A stretch of DNA of 64,000 nt from the NCBI GenBank assembly GCA_016713425.1, contig JADJPE010000005.1, forward strand, positions 372,001 to 436,000. Direction: 5' to 3'. Source of the DNA: Deltaproteobacteria bacterium (lineage in GTDB: Bacteria > Myxococcota > Kuafuiibacteriia > Kuafuiibacteriales > Kuafuiibacteriaceae). Positions 53,439 to 61,412 of the stretch are shown in pieces. Numbering within the stretch: the first letter of the stretch is position 1; the number at the start of each line of letters is the position of its first letter. The notes beneath the pieces are model-generated. The model was not told the DNA's origin. It saw only the letters and a list, made by a program, of their open reading frames with translations, and ran no database searches. A program made the translations under genes and the position numbers.

Positions 53439-55195
53439 GACTCAGGCGTCTCTCGAACGGTGGGCGTGTTCACGTAACCGAGATGCTTCAGAAGACGCGC
53501 ATCTTCAGACCAATCAGCACTGACGCCAACCTCGAGCCCAAGATACACTTGGGCACCCAGCAAGTACTCGATATCCTTGCGCGCACGCATGCCGATGGTC
53601 TTGAGTCGTTCGCCGCCCTTGCCGATCACGATCCCTTTCTGCGAATCACGTTCGACGTGGATGCGGGCCTCGATGCGCACGAGATCCGGCCTTCCATCTT
53701 CGAAGGCATCGATCGTAACCGCGACGGCATAGGGGAGCTCATCTTTGGTCTCAAGGATGATCTTCTCGCGAATCATCTCGGCCGCAATGTCGCGCTCTGC
53801 CGTCAACGTCATCGTGTCTTCATCGTAGACAGCCTCTCCCGCGGGAAGCGCACGCGCCAATTCGAACACCGCCCGGTCGAGACCACGGCCCTTCAGAGCC
53901 GATATCGGCACAATGGCCGCGAGTGACGCCCCCAGACGCGCCTGCAGGAGCTGCATGAATAAGAGCAGGCGCTCCTTCTCGGCCACGCGATCCATCTTGT
54001 TGATCAAGACGACGATCGGCTTCTTCGCGCGCTCGACGATCTCAGCGATGCGTTCGTTGCCCGGTGTCAGCTTAGCCTCAGCTCGGGCCTCAACCACCCA
54101 CGCGATGACATCGGCGTCCGCGACCGCCCGCTCCGTCTCCGCCACCATGAAACGATTCAGGCGTCCTTCCGCCCGATGATGGCCTGGGGTGTCCAAAAGC
54201 ATGAGCTGCGCGTTCGGGACATGAACCACGCCCAGTAGGTTACGACGCGTCGTCTGCGGCTTGTGCGTTGTGGCCGCAATCTTCTGGCCAAGCACGGCGT
54301 TCAAGATGGTCGACTTCCCGACGTTCGGACGCCCAACCAACGCAACGAAGCCCGCACGGAAGGCGCCCGGTACGCGCTTCCAAGACACCACCTGCGGACT
54401 GCCGCGGTCCGCACTGATGCCCTGCTCGGCGCTCCGCCCACGCTCCGCGCCGCGCCCGCGCTCCGCGCCGCGCCCAGATTCCGCGCTGCGCCCTCGCTCC
54501 GCACTGCGCCCACGCTCCGCACTGCGCCCGCGCTCCGCACTGCGCCCACGCTCCGCGCTGCGCCCAGATTCTGCGCTCCGCCCACGCTCCGCGCCGCGCC
54601 CAGATTCCGCGCTGCGACCACGCTCCGCGCTGCGCCCACGCTCCGCGCTGCGCCCAGATTCTGCGCTCCGCCCACGCTCCGCACTGCGCCCACGCTCCGC
54701 GCCGCGCCCAGATTCCGCGCTCCGCCCACGCTCCGCACTGCGCCCACGCTCCGCGCCGCGCCCACGTTCCGCACTGCGCCCACGCTCCGCGCCGCGCCCA
54801 CGCTCCCCGCTGCGCCCAGATTCGGCGCTCCGCCCACGCTCTTGTTCCGCCGTTCGGGTGGCGGAACGCCCCGTGGTGCGCCGTCCAAGCTCTCGCCGAT
54901 CGTCGCGCCGCTTCCCTTCGACCTCAAGCGTCTCGTCGGAGACCTCGCGAGAGACCTCGCGATCGTCCGGTTTCTGCCCACGTTGACCGCGGACCCGAGC
55001 GGTCGCCCAGGGGTCGCTCGAAACCTCGGCGACCGGTCGCCGGCGTGCATCCGCAGTTCGTTCGCGCGACGTCGCACGCGGTTTGCTGCGCTTCTCGGGT
55101 GCGGTCTCGGTCTTGTCGGACGTGTTTCGCGTCCGAGGTTTGGCCCGGGCGAGCCCACGAGCCGAATCGCGGCTGCGAGGTGGAGACTTCTTCAT
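53435..55195 (-). CDS. era: Ribosome-assembly GTPase Era with a long repetitive N-terminal extension
   Basis: In this 586-residue protein residues about 268-586 are a normal Era: P-loop GRPNVGKST, TTHKPQTTR switch, DTPGHH, NKMD and SALKG, then the KH RNA-binding domain with RDSQKGIVIGKGGERLKTIG. Era binds the 3' end of 16S rRNA and aids 30S maturation. The first about 265 residues are not found in ordinary Era: a basic Arg/Lys/Glu segment, then 24 units of GRSAER/GRSAES/GRGAER (121-264). The frame is continuous and coupled to der by ATGA, so the extension is likely translated from ATG 55195, unless an internal start is used. Eight bp separate it from the cyclophilin gene. Confidence 0.94.
   Translation of the reverse strand: MKKSPPRSRDSARGLARAKPRTRNTSDKTETAPEKRSKPRATSRERTADARRRPVAEVSSDPWATARVRGQRGQKPDDREVSREVSDETLEVEGKRRDDRRELGRRTTGRSATRTAEQERGRSAESGRSGERGRGAERGRSAERGRGAERGRSAERGRSAESGRGAERGRSAERGRSAESGRSAERGRSAERGRSAESGRGAERGRSAESGRSAERGRSAERGRSAERGRSAERGRSAESGRGAERGRGAERGRSAEQGISADRGSPQVVSWKRVPGAFRAGFVALVGRPNVGKSTILNAVLGQKIAATTHKPQTTRRNLLGVVHVPNAQLMLLDTPGHHRAEGRLNRFMVAETERAVADADVIAWVVEARAEAKLTPGNERIAEIVERAKKPIVVLINKMDRVAEKERLLLFMQLLQARLGASLAAIVPISALKGRGLDRAVFELARALPAGEAVYDEDTMTLTAERDIAAEMIREKIILETKDELPYAVAVTIDAFEDGRPDLVRIEARIHVERDSQKGIVIGKGGERLKTIGMRARKDIEYLLGAQVYLGLEVGVSADWSEDARLLKHLGYVNTPTVRETPES
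54404..54835 (-). repeat. 18-bp in-frame repeat in era, 24 copies
   Basis: 432 bp made of 18-bp units translate to GRSAER-type hexapeptides. Units differ mainly at one Ser/Gly codon and at the Arg/Ser codon, showing that variants have spread in blocks. Confidence 0.96.
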
Positions 55196-55203
55196 AGGTT
55201 CGA

Positions 55204-55968
55204 CTATTTTCCTCGCTCAATGGTGAGCGTCTCGATCAAGACGGGCGTCACGGGTTTGTGCGCCGAGTCCGCCTTCGTGCGGGCGATCTTCTTGACGACC
55301 TCTAGGCCCTCGATGAGCACACCAAACACCGTGTGCCGCCCATCGAGATGGGGCGCCTCGCGTTCCGTGATGAAGAACTGAGAGCCATTGGTGTCGGGGC
55401 CCGCGTTGACCATCGACAAGATGCCCGGTCGGTCATGCTTGAGCGCGGGGGAGAATTCATCGGGAAAGACATATCCCGGACCACCGCGACCATCACCAAG
55501 CGGACAACCTGTTTGGATCATGAAATCCGGAACGACGGAATGAAAGGTCAGTCCGTTGTAGAAGGCGCGTCGAATCCATCGACCCGTCTTCGCGTCAAAG
55601 AACGGACGTAAGCCACGCGCCAGGCTCACGAAATTTGCAACCGTCTTTGGTGCACGCTTCTCGAAGAGACGAGCAACCATCACGCCTTCGGACGTATGGA
55701 TGCGGGCCAGAAGAAGCCCATCGCCCTCGAGTCCCTTGAGCGCTTCATCAAGGGTCATGACGCGGCCATGAAGTGGATCCTGGCGCCCGTCGTCGGGGCC
55801 CTCGCGCACAAGGGGCAGCCCGTCCTCGCCGTGGGCAGGCACCGCCCCGTTGGCCCCCTGCGCCTGGGCAAGCGTTTGTTCGTCGCTGTCGTCGCTTCCA
55901 TCGCCCGCGCAAGTGCACCCCGACCCAACGAGGGCAATGGGCAGCCACGCTAGGTACCCGAACCGCAT
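55204..55968 (-). CDS. Cyclophilin-type peptidyl-prolyl isomerase lipoprotein
   Basis: This 254-residue protein has a lipoprotein signal (YLAWLPIALVGSGC) and an acidic linker. Its cyclophilin domain contains APKTVANFVSLARG, FYNGLTFHSVVPDFMIQTGC, GGPGYVFPDEF, HDRPGILSMVNAGPDTNGSQFFIT and HLDGRHTVFGVLIEGLEVV. The active-site residues of the NGSQFFI and FHSV blocks are present. It assists folding in the periplasm. It sits between rnc (24 bp) and era (8 bp) in the operon, an envelope protein among RNA-maturation genes. Confidence 0.95.
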   Translation of the reverse strand: MRFGYLAWLPIALVGSGCTCAGDGSDDSDEQTLAQAQGANGAVPAHGEDGLPLVREGPDDGRQDPLHGRVMTLDEALKGLEGDGLLLARIHTSEGVMVARLFEKRAPKTVANFVSLARGLRPFFDAKTGRWIRRAFYNGLTFHSVVPDFMIQTGCPLGDGRGGPGYVFPDEFSPALKHDRPGILSMVNAGPDTNGSQFFITEREAPHLDGRHTVFGVLIEGLEVVKKIARTKADSAHKPVTPVLIETLTIERGK

Positions 55969-55992
55969 CGACGCAAACTCTGCCCTTGGTCG

Positions 55993-56898
55993 TCAGGCGT
56001 CAAGATCAAGGTGTTCGAGGGCGAGCGCTGCAGCCTGCTGTTCGGCCTCTTTCTTGGTTCGCCCCTTCCCCTGCCCAAGAACGTCCTCGCCCACCAGGAT
56101 CTCCACCACGAAGGTCTTGTTGTGGTCGGGCCCGCTCTCCTGGACCAGGCGATAGGAAGGGGTCAGTCGACGAACCGCCTGGACCCGCTGCTGTAGCTCG
56201 GTCTTCGGATCTCCGCGGTCGGCCATATCGAGATCCGGCATGACCAAACGCCGCACGATCACATCGTGGACCTTCTCGATGCCCCCTTCAAGATACAGCG
56301 CCGCCATCAACGCCTCGAAGGTATCCGCAAGCAAGGAGGGCTTGTTCCGACCGCCCGAGAGCTCCTCGCCCCGACCAAGGCGCATGGCCTCACCCACACC
56401 GAGCGACTCGGCAATCTTGGCGAGGGCGTGCTCGCTGACGATCGAGGCACGCATCTTCGAAAGCGCACCTTCGCGAGCCGTCGGGTGCCGCTGCATCAGG
56501 AGCAAAGACACGACGAGATCGATGACGGCATCGCCCAGAAACTCGAATCGCTCGTTGTCACGAACCCCGGCGAGCGAGCACTCGTTGACGAACGACCGGT
56601 GCGTCAAGGCCTCGAACAGCAGCCCCTGATCTTCGAACAGATGATTCAGCGCATGCTGCAGTTTGACCGCCGGGTCACGATGAGGATGGGGTCGTTCCTG
56701 TTGCGCCCCCTGCACCCGCTGCTCCCCCTCCATACCCGGAGCACCTTGGGTGCGCTCAGCATCGTGCGCTGCATCCGACGCATCCGCCGCATCCACTGCA
56801 TCGGCCGCATCCACTGCATCTACCGCATCCACTGCATCGGCCGAGGAGATGGACGACGAGGCGGACGAAGACGAATCGGCTTCACGGGTTCGACTCAC
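55993..56898 (-). CDS. rnc: Ribonuclease III
   Basis: In this 301-residue protein the RNase III domain carries LFEALTHRSFVNE, the signature NERFEFLGDAVIDLVVS with catalytic Glu and Asp, and ADTFEALMAALYLEGG. The C-terminal dsRNA-binding domain follows (DPKTELQQRVQAV, KTFVVEILVGEDVLGQGKGRTKKEAEQQAA). It processes rRNA and other double-stranded RNA. The first about 75 residues are low complexity, with DAVDAVDAADAV runs coded by 9-bp repeats at 56760-56845. The GTG start overlaps the mnmA stop (GTGA). Confidence 0.96.
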   Translation of the reverse strand: MSRTREADSSSSASSSISSADAVDAVDAVDAADAVDAADASDAAHDAERTQGAPGMEGEQRVQGAQQERPHPHRDPAVKLQHALNHLFEDQGLLFEALTHRSFVNECSLAGVRDNERFEFLGDAVIDLVVSLLLMQRHPTAREGALSKMRASIVSEHALAKIAESLGVGEAMRLGRGEELSGGRNKPSLLADTFEALMAALYLEGGIEKVHDVIVRRLVMPDLDMADRGDPKTELQQRVQAVRRLTPSYRLVQESGPDHNKTFVVEILVGEDVLGQGKGRTKKEAEQQAAALALEHLDLDA

Positions 56899-58196
56899 AA
56901 CGCTGACTCCTCAATCCACCCGCCTCCGATCACTTCCACCCCCTGGTAGAAGACCACGGCCTGCCCCTTGGCAACGGCAAACGCCGGTCGATCGAACTCG
57001 ACGCGCACGCGATCTTCATCCACCGCATGGACCGTCGCGGGCGTTCCTCGGTCGCGATACCGAATACGAGCGGTCACCCGCACGGGCGTCGCCGGCCGAC
57101 CCGAGATCCACGAAGCTCCACGAGCCACCAATCCGCGACGACCGAGCTCCGCGCGCGCGCCGACCGTCAGCGTTTTCTTGGATGCGTCGATGTCGAGGAC
57201 ATAAAGCGGCGAAGACGACGACACGCCGAGCCCACGACGCTGCCCGACCGTGAAGCGCATGACGCCCTCGTGTTCTCCGAGAACCTGCCCCGATGCATCC
57301 TGGATGGGACCTCGATGATCACCCGCAGCCGCGGCCTGACGCATCACGAAGTCCCCGGCACCAGCACCACCCACGAAGCAAACCTCCTGGCTCTCGAGCT
57401 TGTGGGCAATCGGCAATCCGGCGCGTACGGCACGCGCTCTCACCTCAGCCTTCGTCAAGTCACCGATCGGAAAGACGAGACAGCCCAAGATGTCGGGAGA
57501 AAGACCAAATAGGAAATACGACTGGTCCTTGTTCGCATCGCGCCCTGCGAACAAGCGCGTTCGACCCGCGGCGTCTCGGGTCACGCGCGCGAAATGTCCG
57601 GTCGCGAGCGCAGCGCAGCCCAGTCCCATGGCGCGCCGATACAAAGTGTCAAGCTTCACGAAGCTGTTGCAGCCCACACATGGATTCGGCGTGCGCCCCG
57701 CGAGATAGGCATCCACGAACGGACGCACAACGTGCGTATCAAAGGCGGCGCGCGCATCGACGACATAGAACGGAATATCGAGCGCCTCCGCCACACGCCG
57801 AGCGTCTTGAAGATCGTCCGGCGGGCAACAGGCACGCGGCGCCGCGGGGTTCTCGGGATCGGGGTCATGCAGTCGAAGCGACAACCCGACGGGCAACGCC
57901 CCCGCCTCCTTCAGACGAAGTGCCGCGACGGCGGAATCGACCCCGCCCGACATCGCCACCGCGACCCGCAGGCCAGCGAGCGGCTCGAGGCTCACCGACT
58001 CGAATTCAGCGTCACTCCTTCGAGTGACCTCTGCATCCGAGCCTAATCCTGGATCTGGATCTGGATCTGGATCTTCGAGATCTGGGTCGGGACGGAGATT
58101 GCGGTCGAGTACGGAATCAAAGTGGAGAGGCGAGTCCGCTCGATCGTCTGACTCAACAGACTCGTCAGACGATGGCGCCTTCGCTTTCGTCGTCAT
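56895..58196 (-). CDS. mnmA: tRNA-specific 2-thiouridylase
   Basis: From Met 58196 this is about 433 residues; Mets at 58202 and 58211 are equally possible and all overlap the end of the HU gene. The enzyme core starts at LRVAVAMSGGVDSAVAALRL (PP-loop). It has the two catalytic Cys regions (NPCVGCNSFVKLD; LESQEVCFVGG), the DQSYFLFGL block and GQRRGLG. MnmA thiolates U34 of tRNA-Lys, -Glu and -Gln. An acidic, repetitive extension of about 75 residues (DPDLEDPDPDPDPG, from 6-bp DNA repeats at 58050-58080) precedes the core. The active-site Cys is followed by a C-terminal beta domain ending IGGGWIEESAL. Confidence 0.94.
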   Translation of the reverse strand: MTTKAKAPSSDESVESDDRADSPLHFDSVLDRNLRPDPDLEDPDPDPDPGLGSDAEVTRRSDAEFESVSLEPLAGLRVAVAMSGGVDSAVAALRLKEAGALPVGLSLRLHDPDPENPAAPRACCPPDDLQDARRVAEALDIPFYVVDARAAFDTHVVRPFVDAYLAGRTPNPCVGCNSFVKLDTLYRRAMGLGCAALATGHFARVTRDAAGRTRLFAGRDANKDQSYFLFGLSPDILGCLVFPIGDLTKAEVRARAVRAGLPIAHKLESQEVCFVGGAGAGDFVMRQAAAAGDHRGPIQDASGQVLGEHEGVMRFTVGQRRGLGVSSSSPLYVLDIDASKKTLTVGARAELGRRGLVARGASWISGRPATPVRVTARIRYRDRGTPATVHAVDEDRVRVEFDRPAFAVAKGQAVVFYQGVEVIGGGWIEESAL

Positions 58197-58608
58197 GCGC
58201 ATTGTCGTCATCGTCGTCGGGCGCGGCGGCAAGATCCTCCGTTGCGTCATCGGCGTCATCGAGCGCCGGCGCCGGATAGCCTGACGCGTCGTCACTCCCT
58301 ACCGCGACCGGGGATCTCGGCCGTGCTCCCGGTGCGTAGTCAACCCGCTCTTTGAGCTCTTTGCCTACCTTAAAAAACGGAAGTCGCTTTGCGGGAACGT
58401 GGATCGTTTCCCCGGTTCGAGGATTTCGACCGGTATAGGCGGGATACGCCTTGCTGGTGAAGCTCCCGAAACCACGGATCTCGATGCGCTCCCCTCGCTT
58501 GAGGGCCTGAGTCATCTGGTCGAACACCAAGTTCACGACCTGCTCCGCGCGCTTCTTCGTCACCTTCGCCCGCTCCGCGAGTCGTTCGACGAGTTCCGAC
58601 TTATTCAT
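58165..58608 (-). CDS. HU/IHF-family DNA-binding protein with acidic tail
   Basis: This 147-residue protein from Met 58608 has GGGGAACGGG upstream. The first 92 residues are a complete HU/IHF fold: MNKSELVERLAERAKVTKK, KRGERIEIRGFGSFTSKAY and the DNA-binding beta arm TGRNPRTGETIHVPAKRLPF. The pattern is closest to IHF-beta/HU of proteobacteria. After VDYAPG a 55-residue tail follows, rich in Asp/Ala/Glu (APDDDDDNAHDDESEG). Nucleoid proteins with acidic tails are unusual and might weaken or regulate DNA binding (inference). It lies 37 bp after tRNA-Arg and overlaps mnmA. Confidence 0.93.
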   Translation of the reverse strand: MNKSELVERLAERAKVTKKRAEQVVNLVFDQMTQALKRGERIEIRGFGSFTSKAYPAYTGRNPRTGETIHVPAKRLPFFKVGKELKERVDYAPGARPRSPVAVGSDDASGYPAPALDDADDATEDLAAAPDDDDDNAHDDESEGAIV

Positions 58609-58645
58609 CCCGTTCCCCAAGTGCTTTTCCGTTCGAGGGTCTATC

Positions 58646-58719
58646 CGCTCCCGACAGGACTCGAACCTGTGGCCTACGGTTTAGGAAACCGTCGCTCTAT
58701 CCAGCTGAGCTACGAGAGC
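58646..58719 (-). tRNA. tRNA-Arg(CCT)
   Basis: The minus strand gives a cloverleaf with acceptor GCTCTCG/CGGGAGC, D-arm GCTCAGCTGGATAGAGC, anticodon stem ACGGT/ACCGT with loop TTCCTAA (anticodon CCT) and T-arm CACAGG-TTCGAGT-CCTGT. CCA is not encoded. It leads the HU-mnmA-rnc operon and is probably co-transcribed and cut out. Confidence 0.95.
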
Positions 58720-58732
58720 ACCCTACTACTTT

Positions 58733-58761
58733 GTCCTAACGCGGCCAGAAAGCGCTGTCAA
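58733..58761 (-). promoter_or_regulatory. Sigma-70 promoter for tRNA-Arg and the downstream operon
   Basis: The minus strand has a consensus TTGACA (58761-58756), a 17-base spacer and TAGGAC (58738-58733), 13 bases before the tRNA 5' end. No other clear promoter is seen before HU, so it may drive the whole cluster. Confidence 0.7.
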
Positions 58762-58892
58762 TACCGGTAGATATGGCGCAGGCCGTCGTCTGAATCCGGG
58801 GATGGAGGGCCGGCCAGGCGAGAGCGAACCGGGGGAAGCGCACCTGACCAGGGCCAGGCCACACTCCAGGTCTCTGCAATGATTGGGTAAAA

Positions 58893-59516
58893 TCAGAAGG
58901 CGACGATGCTGTGGCACCGGACGGCGCCGAGGCGCGACCGACCTTCCAGAAAGGAAAGCTCCACGACGAAGGCCGCCTCCAAGACTTCGGCGCCAAGACC
59001 ACGAATCAGGTCACAGGCTGCGGCTGCGGTCCCCCCCGTGGCCAGGAGGTCGTCGACAATCACCACTCGGGCGCCCGGCCCCACCGCATCCTCATGCACC
59101 TCGAGCATGTCTTCGCCATATTCGAGCGCATAGCTCTGGCGGCGCGTTCGCCAGGGGAGCTTGCCGGGTTTTCTGACGGGTACGAAGCCAACCCCGAGCT
59201 CAACCGCCAGCGCGGCCCCAAAGATGAACCCGCGGGATTCGATACCCACGATGACATCGGGGGCGAGCGGCCGATATCGTTCGGCGAGAGATGCACAGAG
59301 GTCGCGGTGGATCGCGCCGTCGAGCAAGACAGGCGTCAGGTCCTTGAAGACAATGCCAGGCTTGGGAAAATCCGGAACGTCTCGGATCAGGCTTCGAATT
59401 CGGGTCGCCAGCGTGCGGGTGCCTTGATCGTGCACCGTCCCCTCTTTGGCCTGGCCGGGGGCTTTCACCTGCGCGTGGTCGGGTGCGTGGTCGGGTGCGT
59501 GGTCGGCCGCGTTCAC
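58893..59516 (-). CDS. apt: Adenine phosphoribosyltransferase
   Basis: This 207-residue protein has the APRT core: RSLIRDVPDFPKPGIVFKDLTPVL, VIVGIESRGFIFGAALA, FVPVRKPGKLPW, then the PRPP-binding loop VVIVDDLLATGGTAAA. It salvages adenine to AMP in the cytoplasm. The first about 25 residues are a repeat-derived HAPD extension. A GTG at 59435 with GAGGGG just before it would give a normal-length enzyme and may be the true start. It is downstream of the M23/LysM gene on the same strand. Confidence 0.95.
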   Translation of the reverse strand: MNAADHAPDHAPDHAQVKAPGQAKEGTVHDQGTRTLATRIRSLIRDVPDFPKPGIVFKDLTPVLLDGAIHRDLCASLAERYRPLAPDVIVGIESRGFIFGAALAVELGVGFVPVRKPGKLPWRTRRQSYALEYGEDMLEVHEDAVGPGARVVIVDDLLATGGTAAAACDLIRGLGAEVLEAAFVVELSFLEGRSRLGAVRCHSIVAF

Positions 59517-59549
59517 GGCACTAGGACTACGAGCCTTCGGCAGCCCGGA

Positions 59550-60455
59550 TCAAGGAAGAAATCGTCGCGGGTCGACCGGCTGGACGCCTTGGCGAACCTC
59601 GAAGTGTACCACCGGAGCGTTCGCACCCCCGGACTGGCCGACCAAGGCCAAGACATCTCCCACCGCAACCTTGTCCCCGGCCTTCACACAATTCTTCGCG
59701 TTGTGGGCGTAGACGGTGAGGAGCTTCTCGCCATGCTCGACAATCACGAGCTCGCCGTAGCCATCCTGAAAGCCCGCATAGCGGACCCTTCCATCGGCCG
59801 CCGCATAGATCGGTGTTCCGAGCGGCGCCGCGATGTCGATACCATCGTGCGGCCTATCCTCGACATGCCCAAACCTCGACACGACGACGCCATCGACCGG
59901 CCAGCGAAGCTTTCCCGCGGCCGAAGACGCACCTTCGGCATCCGCCCGCTTGAAATCTCGACAACGCAAAGCTGAAACGTCGATGGGCGCCGCGAGCGCC
60001 CCATCCCCGCCATCCTTCTTAACGCCCGCCCCCACCGAGCTTGAACCCGCTCCACCTGCGCCGTCGCCTGCGCCGTTCGGTTTTCCGGGAATGACGAGCG
60101 TTTGGCCCACGCGAAGCTTGGTCGGATCGTCGAGCCCGTTTGCCTGGGCGAGCGACTCGACGCTCACGCCGTACTGGACCGCAATCCGATAGGCATTCTC
60201 GCCCGGCTGGACTTGGTGAACGCGGGGCGCCACCGGGGCTTCGCCGCCCAAAGCGCGCGCACCCGCGTCGCCTGCACCGCGTGTCCCTGATGACGACGAC
60301 GACTTGTCACCCGTTCCCGCCCGCCCTTCGGCCGCCGCAGACGACGGACGCCGGCGCACCGGCGCTCGAATCGCGCTGCAGGCCGACAACGCGACGGCCA
60401 TCGTGGCGGACACGGCCGCCAGAACGCCCAGGCCGCGCCACGACCTCGCGCTCAT
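59550..60455 (-). CDS. LysM/M23-type lipoprotein, NlpD-like
   Basis: From ATG 60455 (overlapping the surE stop by 4 bp, ATGA) this is about 301 residues. A lipobox (AVSATMAVALSAC) is followed by a Ser/Gly linker. A LysM domain (VHQVQPGENAYRIAVQYGVS, ANGLDDPTKLRVGQTLVIPG) binds peptidoglycan. After another linker comes a LytM/M23 domain (LRWPVDGVVVSRFGHVEDRPHDGIDIAAP, YAAADGRVRYAG). The HxxxD metal ligands are present, but the last motif reads APVVHFEVR, so the first His of HxH is Val. This resembles NlpD/EnvC factors that activate amidases instead of cutting. surE-nlpD adjacency is also known in enterobacteria. Confidence 0.92.
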   Translation of the reverse strand: MSARSWRGLGVLAAVSATMAVALSACSAIRAPVRRRPSSAAAEGRAGTGDKSSSSSGTRGAGDAGARALGGEAPVAPRVHQVQPGENAYRIAVQYGVSVESLAQANGLDDPTKLRVGQTLVIPGKPNGAGDGAGGAGSSSVGAGVKKDGGDGALAAPIDVSALRCRDFKRADAEGASSAAGKLRWPVDGVVVSRFGHVEDRPHDGIDIAAPLGTPIYAAADGRVRYAGFQDGYGELVIVEHGEKLLTVYAHNAKNCVKAGDKVAVGDVLALVGQSGGANAPVVHFEVRQGVQPVDPRRFLP

Positions 60456-61246
60456 GCGTACGGCTCCGGCTGCGCGTCGCCCGGAGTCTCGGGCAGGACC
60501 GGCTCGACGCGCTCCATGCCTTCGACCTTGAAGGCCTCGAGGAAGCGGCTCATCGAGGCCCATCCGGTCATGTCGATGCTCACCGGCGTGACGGAGATGA
60601 CCCCGTCCAGGATGGCGTTGCAGTCGCTTCCCGGAATGTCGAGCGGCGGAGCCGGTTCACCGCCGATCCAGTAGTAGGGCGCCCCACGTGGGTCATCGCG
60701 GCGATGCACCGAGTGCTGGAAGAGACGATGGCCCAGGAAGGTGACCTGATATCGGCTGGGTCGCCCCCGCGGCACGTTGATGTTCAGGGTCGTGCTTCGG
60801 GGCACGGCGCCGCGCAGCGCCTCGACCGTCACCTGGCGCGCAAACATGGCCGCGTGCGCGTAGGAGCCATTCTCGAGCTCGGCCAGCGAAATCGCGATCG
60901 ACGGGATACCGAGCAACGTCCCCTCGGCGGCACCGCCAAACGTCCCGGAGTAGTGCACATCGAAGCTTAGGTTCGGACCGGCGTTGATGCCCGAGAGAAC
61001 GACGCTGGGACGCGCCTGCAAGATCTCGTGGACCGCCAAGTAGACGCAGTCCGTGGGCGTGCCCCCGCACTCGAACCAATAGGGCCGGATCTCACGGCAT
61101 CGCAGCGGCTCGAGCAAGGTGATCGCATGCGAAGTGCCGGAGCGATTCCGGTCGGGCGCCACAACCACGACGTCGCCAAGATCGCTGGCCGCATCCGCGA
61201 GCGCAGAGAGCCCTTTGGCCTGGATCCCATCGTCATTGGTGATCAA
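60452..61246 (-). CDS. surE: 5'-nucleotidase SurE
   Basis: This 264-residue protein has the SurE hallmarks: ITNDDGIQAKGLSALADA, VVVAPDRNRSGTSHAIT, GTPTDCVYLAVHEIL, SGINAGPNLSFDVHYSGTFGGAAEG and INVPRG. It is a metal-dependent nucleoside-monophosphate phosphatase. The only in-frame start of the usual kind is TTG 61246, which would cut the first beta strand (normally MRILLTNDDG); in-frame codons upstream read KRPLILITNDDG. An overlapping ATG frame suggests a 1-nt shift (see finding). C-terminal residues EGMERVEPVLPETPG extend beyond the core. Confidence 0.93.
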   Translation of the reverse strand: MITNDDGIQAKGLSALADAASDLGDVVVVAPDRNRSGTSHAITLLEPLRCREIRPYWFECGGTPTDCVYLAVHEILQARPSVVLSGINAGPNLSFDVHYSGTFGGAAEGTLLGIPSIAISLAELENGSYAHAAMFARQVTVEALRGAVPRSTTLNINVPRGRPSRYQVTFLGHRLFQHSVHRRDDPRGAPYYWIGGEPAPPLDIPGSDCNAILDGVISVTPVSIDMTGWASMSRFLEAFKVEGMERVEPVLPETPGDAQPEPYA

Positions 61247-61302
61247 GATGAGGGGTCTCTTTTCGGGTTTTTCTTCCGCGCCAGCCAGAGTGCGCGCAGC
61301 AT
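61243..61302 (-). other. Short ATG frame overlapping the surE start (leader or shifted N-terminus)
   Basis: ATG 61302 opens MLRALWLARKKNPKRDPSS, ending in TGA that overlaps the surE TTG (TTGA). It may be a leader peptide coupling translation to surE. Alternatively it is the true surE N-terminus, displaced by one base in the A5 run at about 61269-61273. No strong ribosome-binding site precedes it. Confidence 0.4.
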
Positions 61303-61412
61303 AGGGCGCGTCCGTAGGGCAAGCAATCCGATTCGCCGCTCAAAGCGTCCGAGATCTCAGTCCCACGACAGGCGACCCGGCGTGCGAATACGAACCCGCC
61401 CCCGCCTCACGG

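Noticed and set aside
54404..54835. CRISPR-like array
   Set aside because: Units are contiguous 18-mers without spacers and lie in a coding frame; no cas genes in the window.
54263..55381. 372-codon plus-strand frame over the era repeats
   Set aside because: Open only because the 18-bp repeat lacks stops in every frame; Era motifs fix the minus frame.
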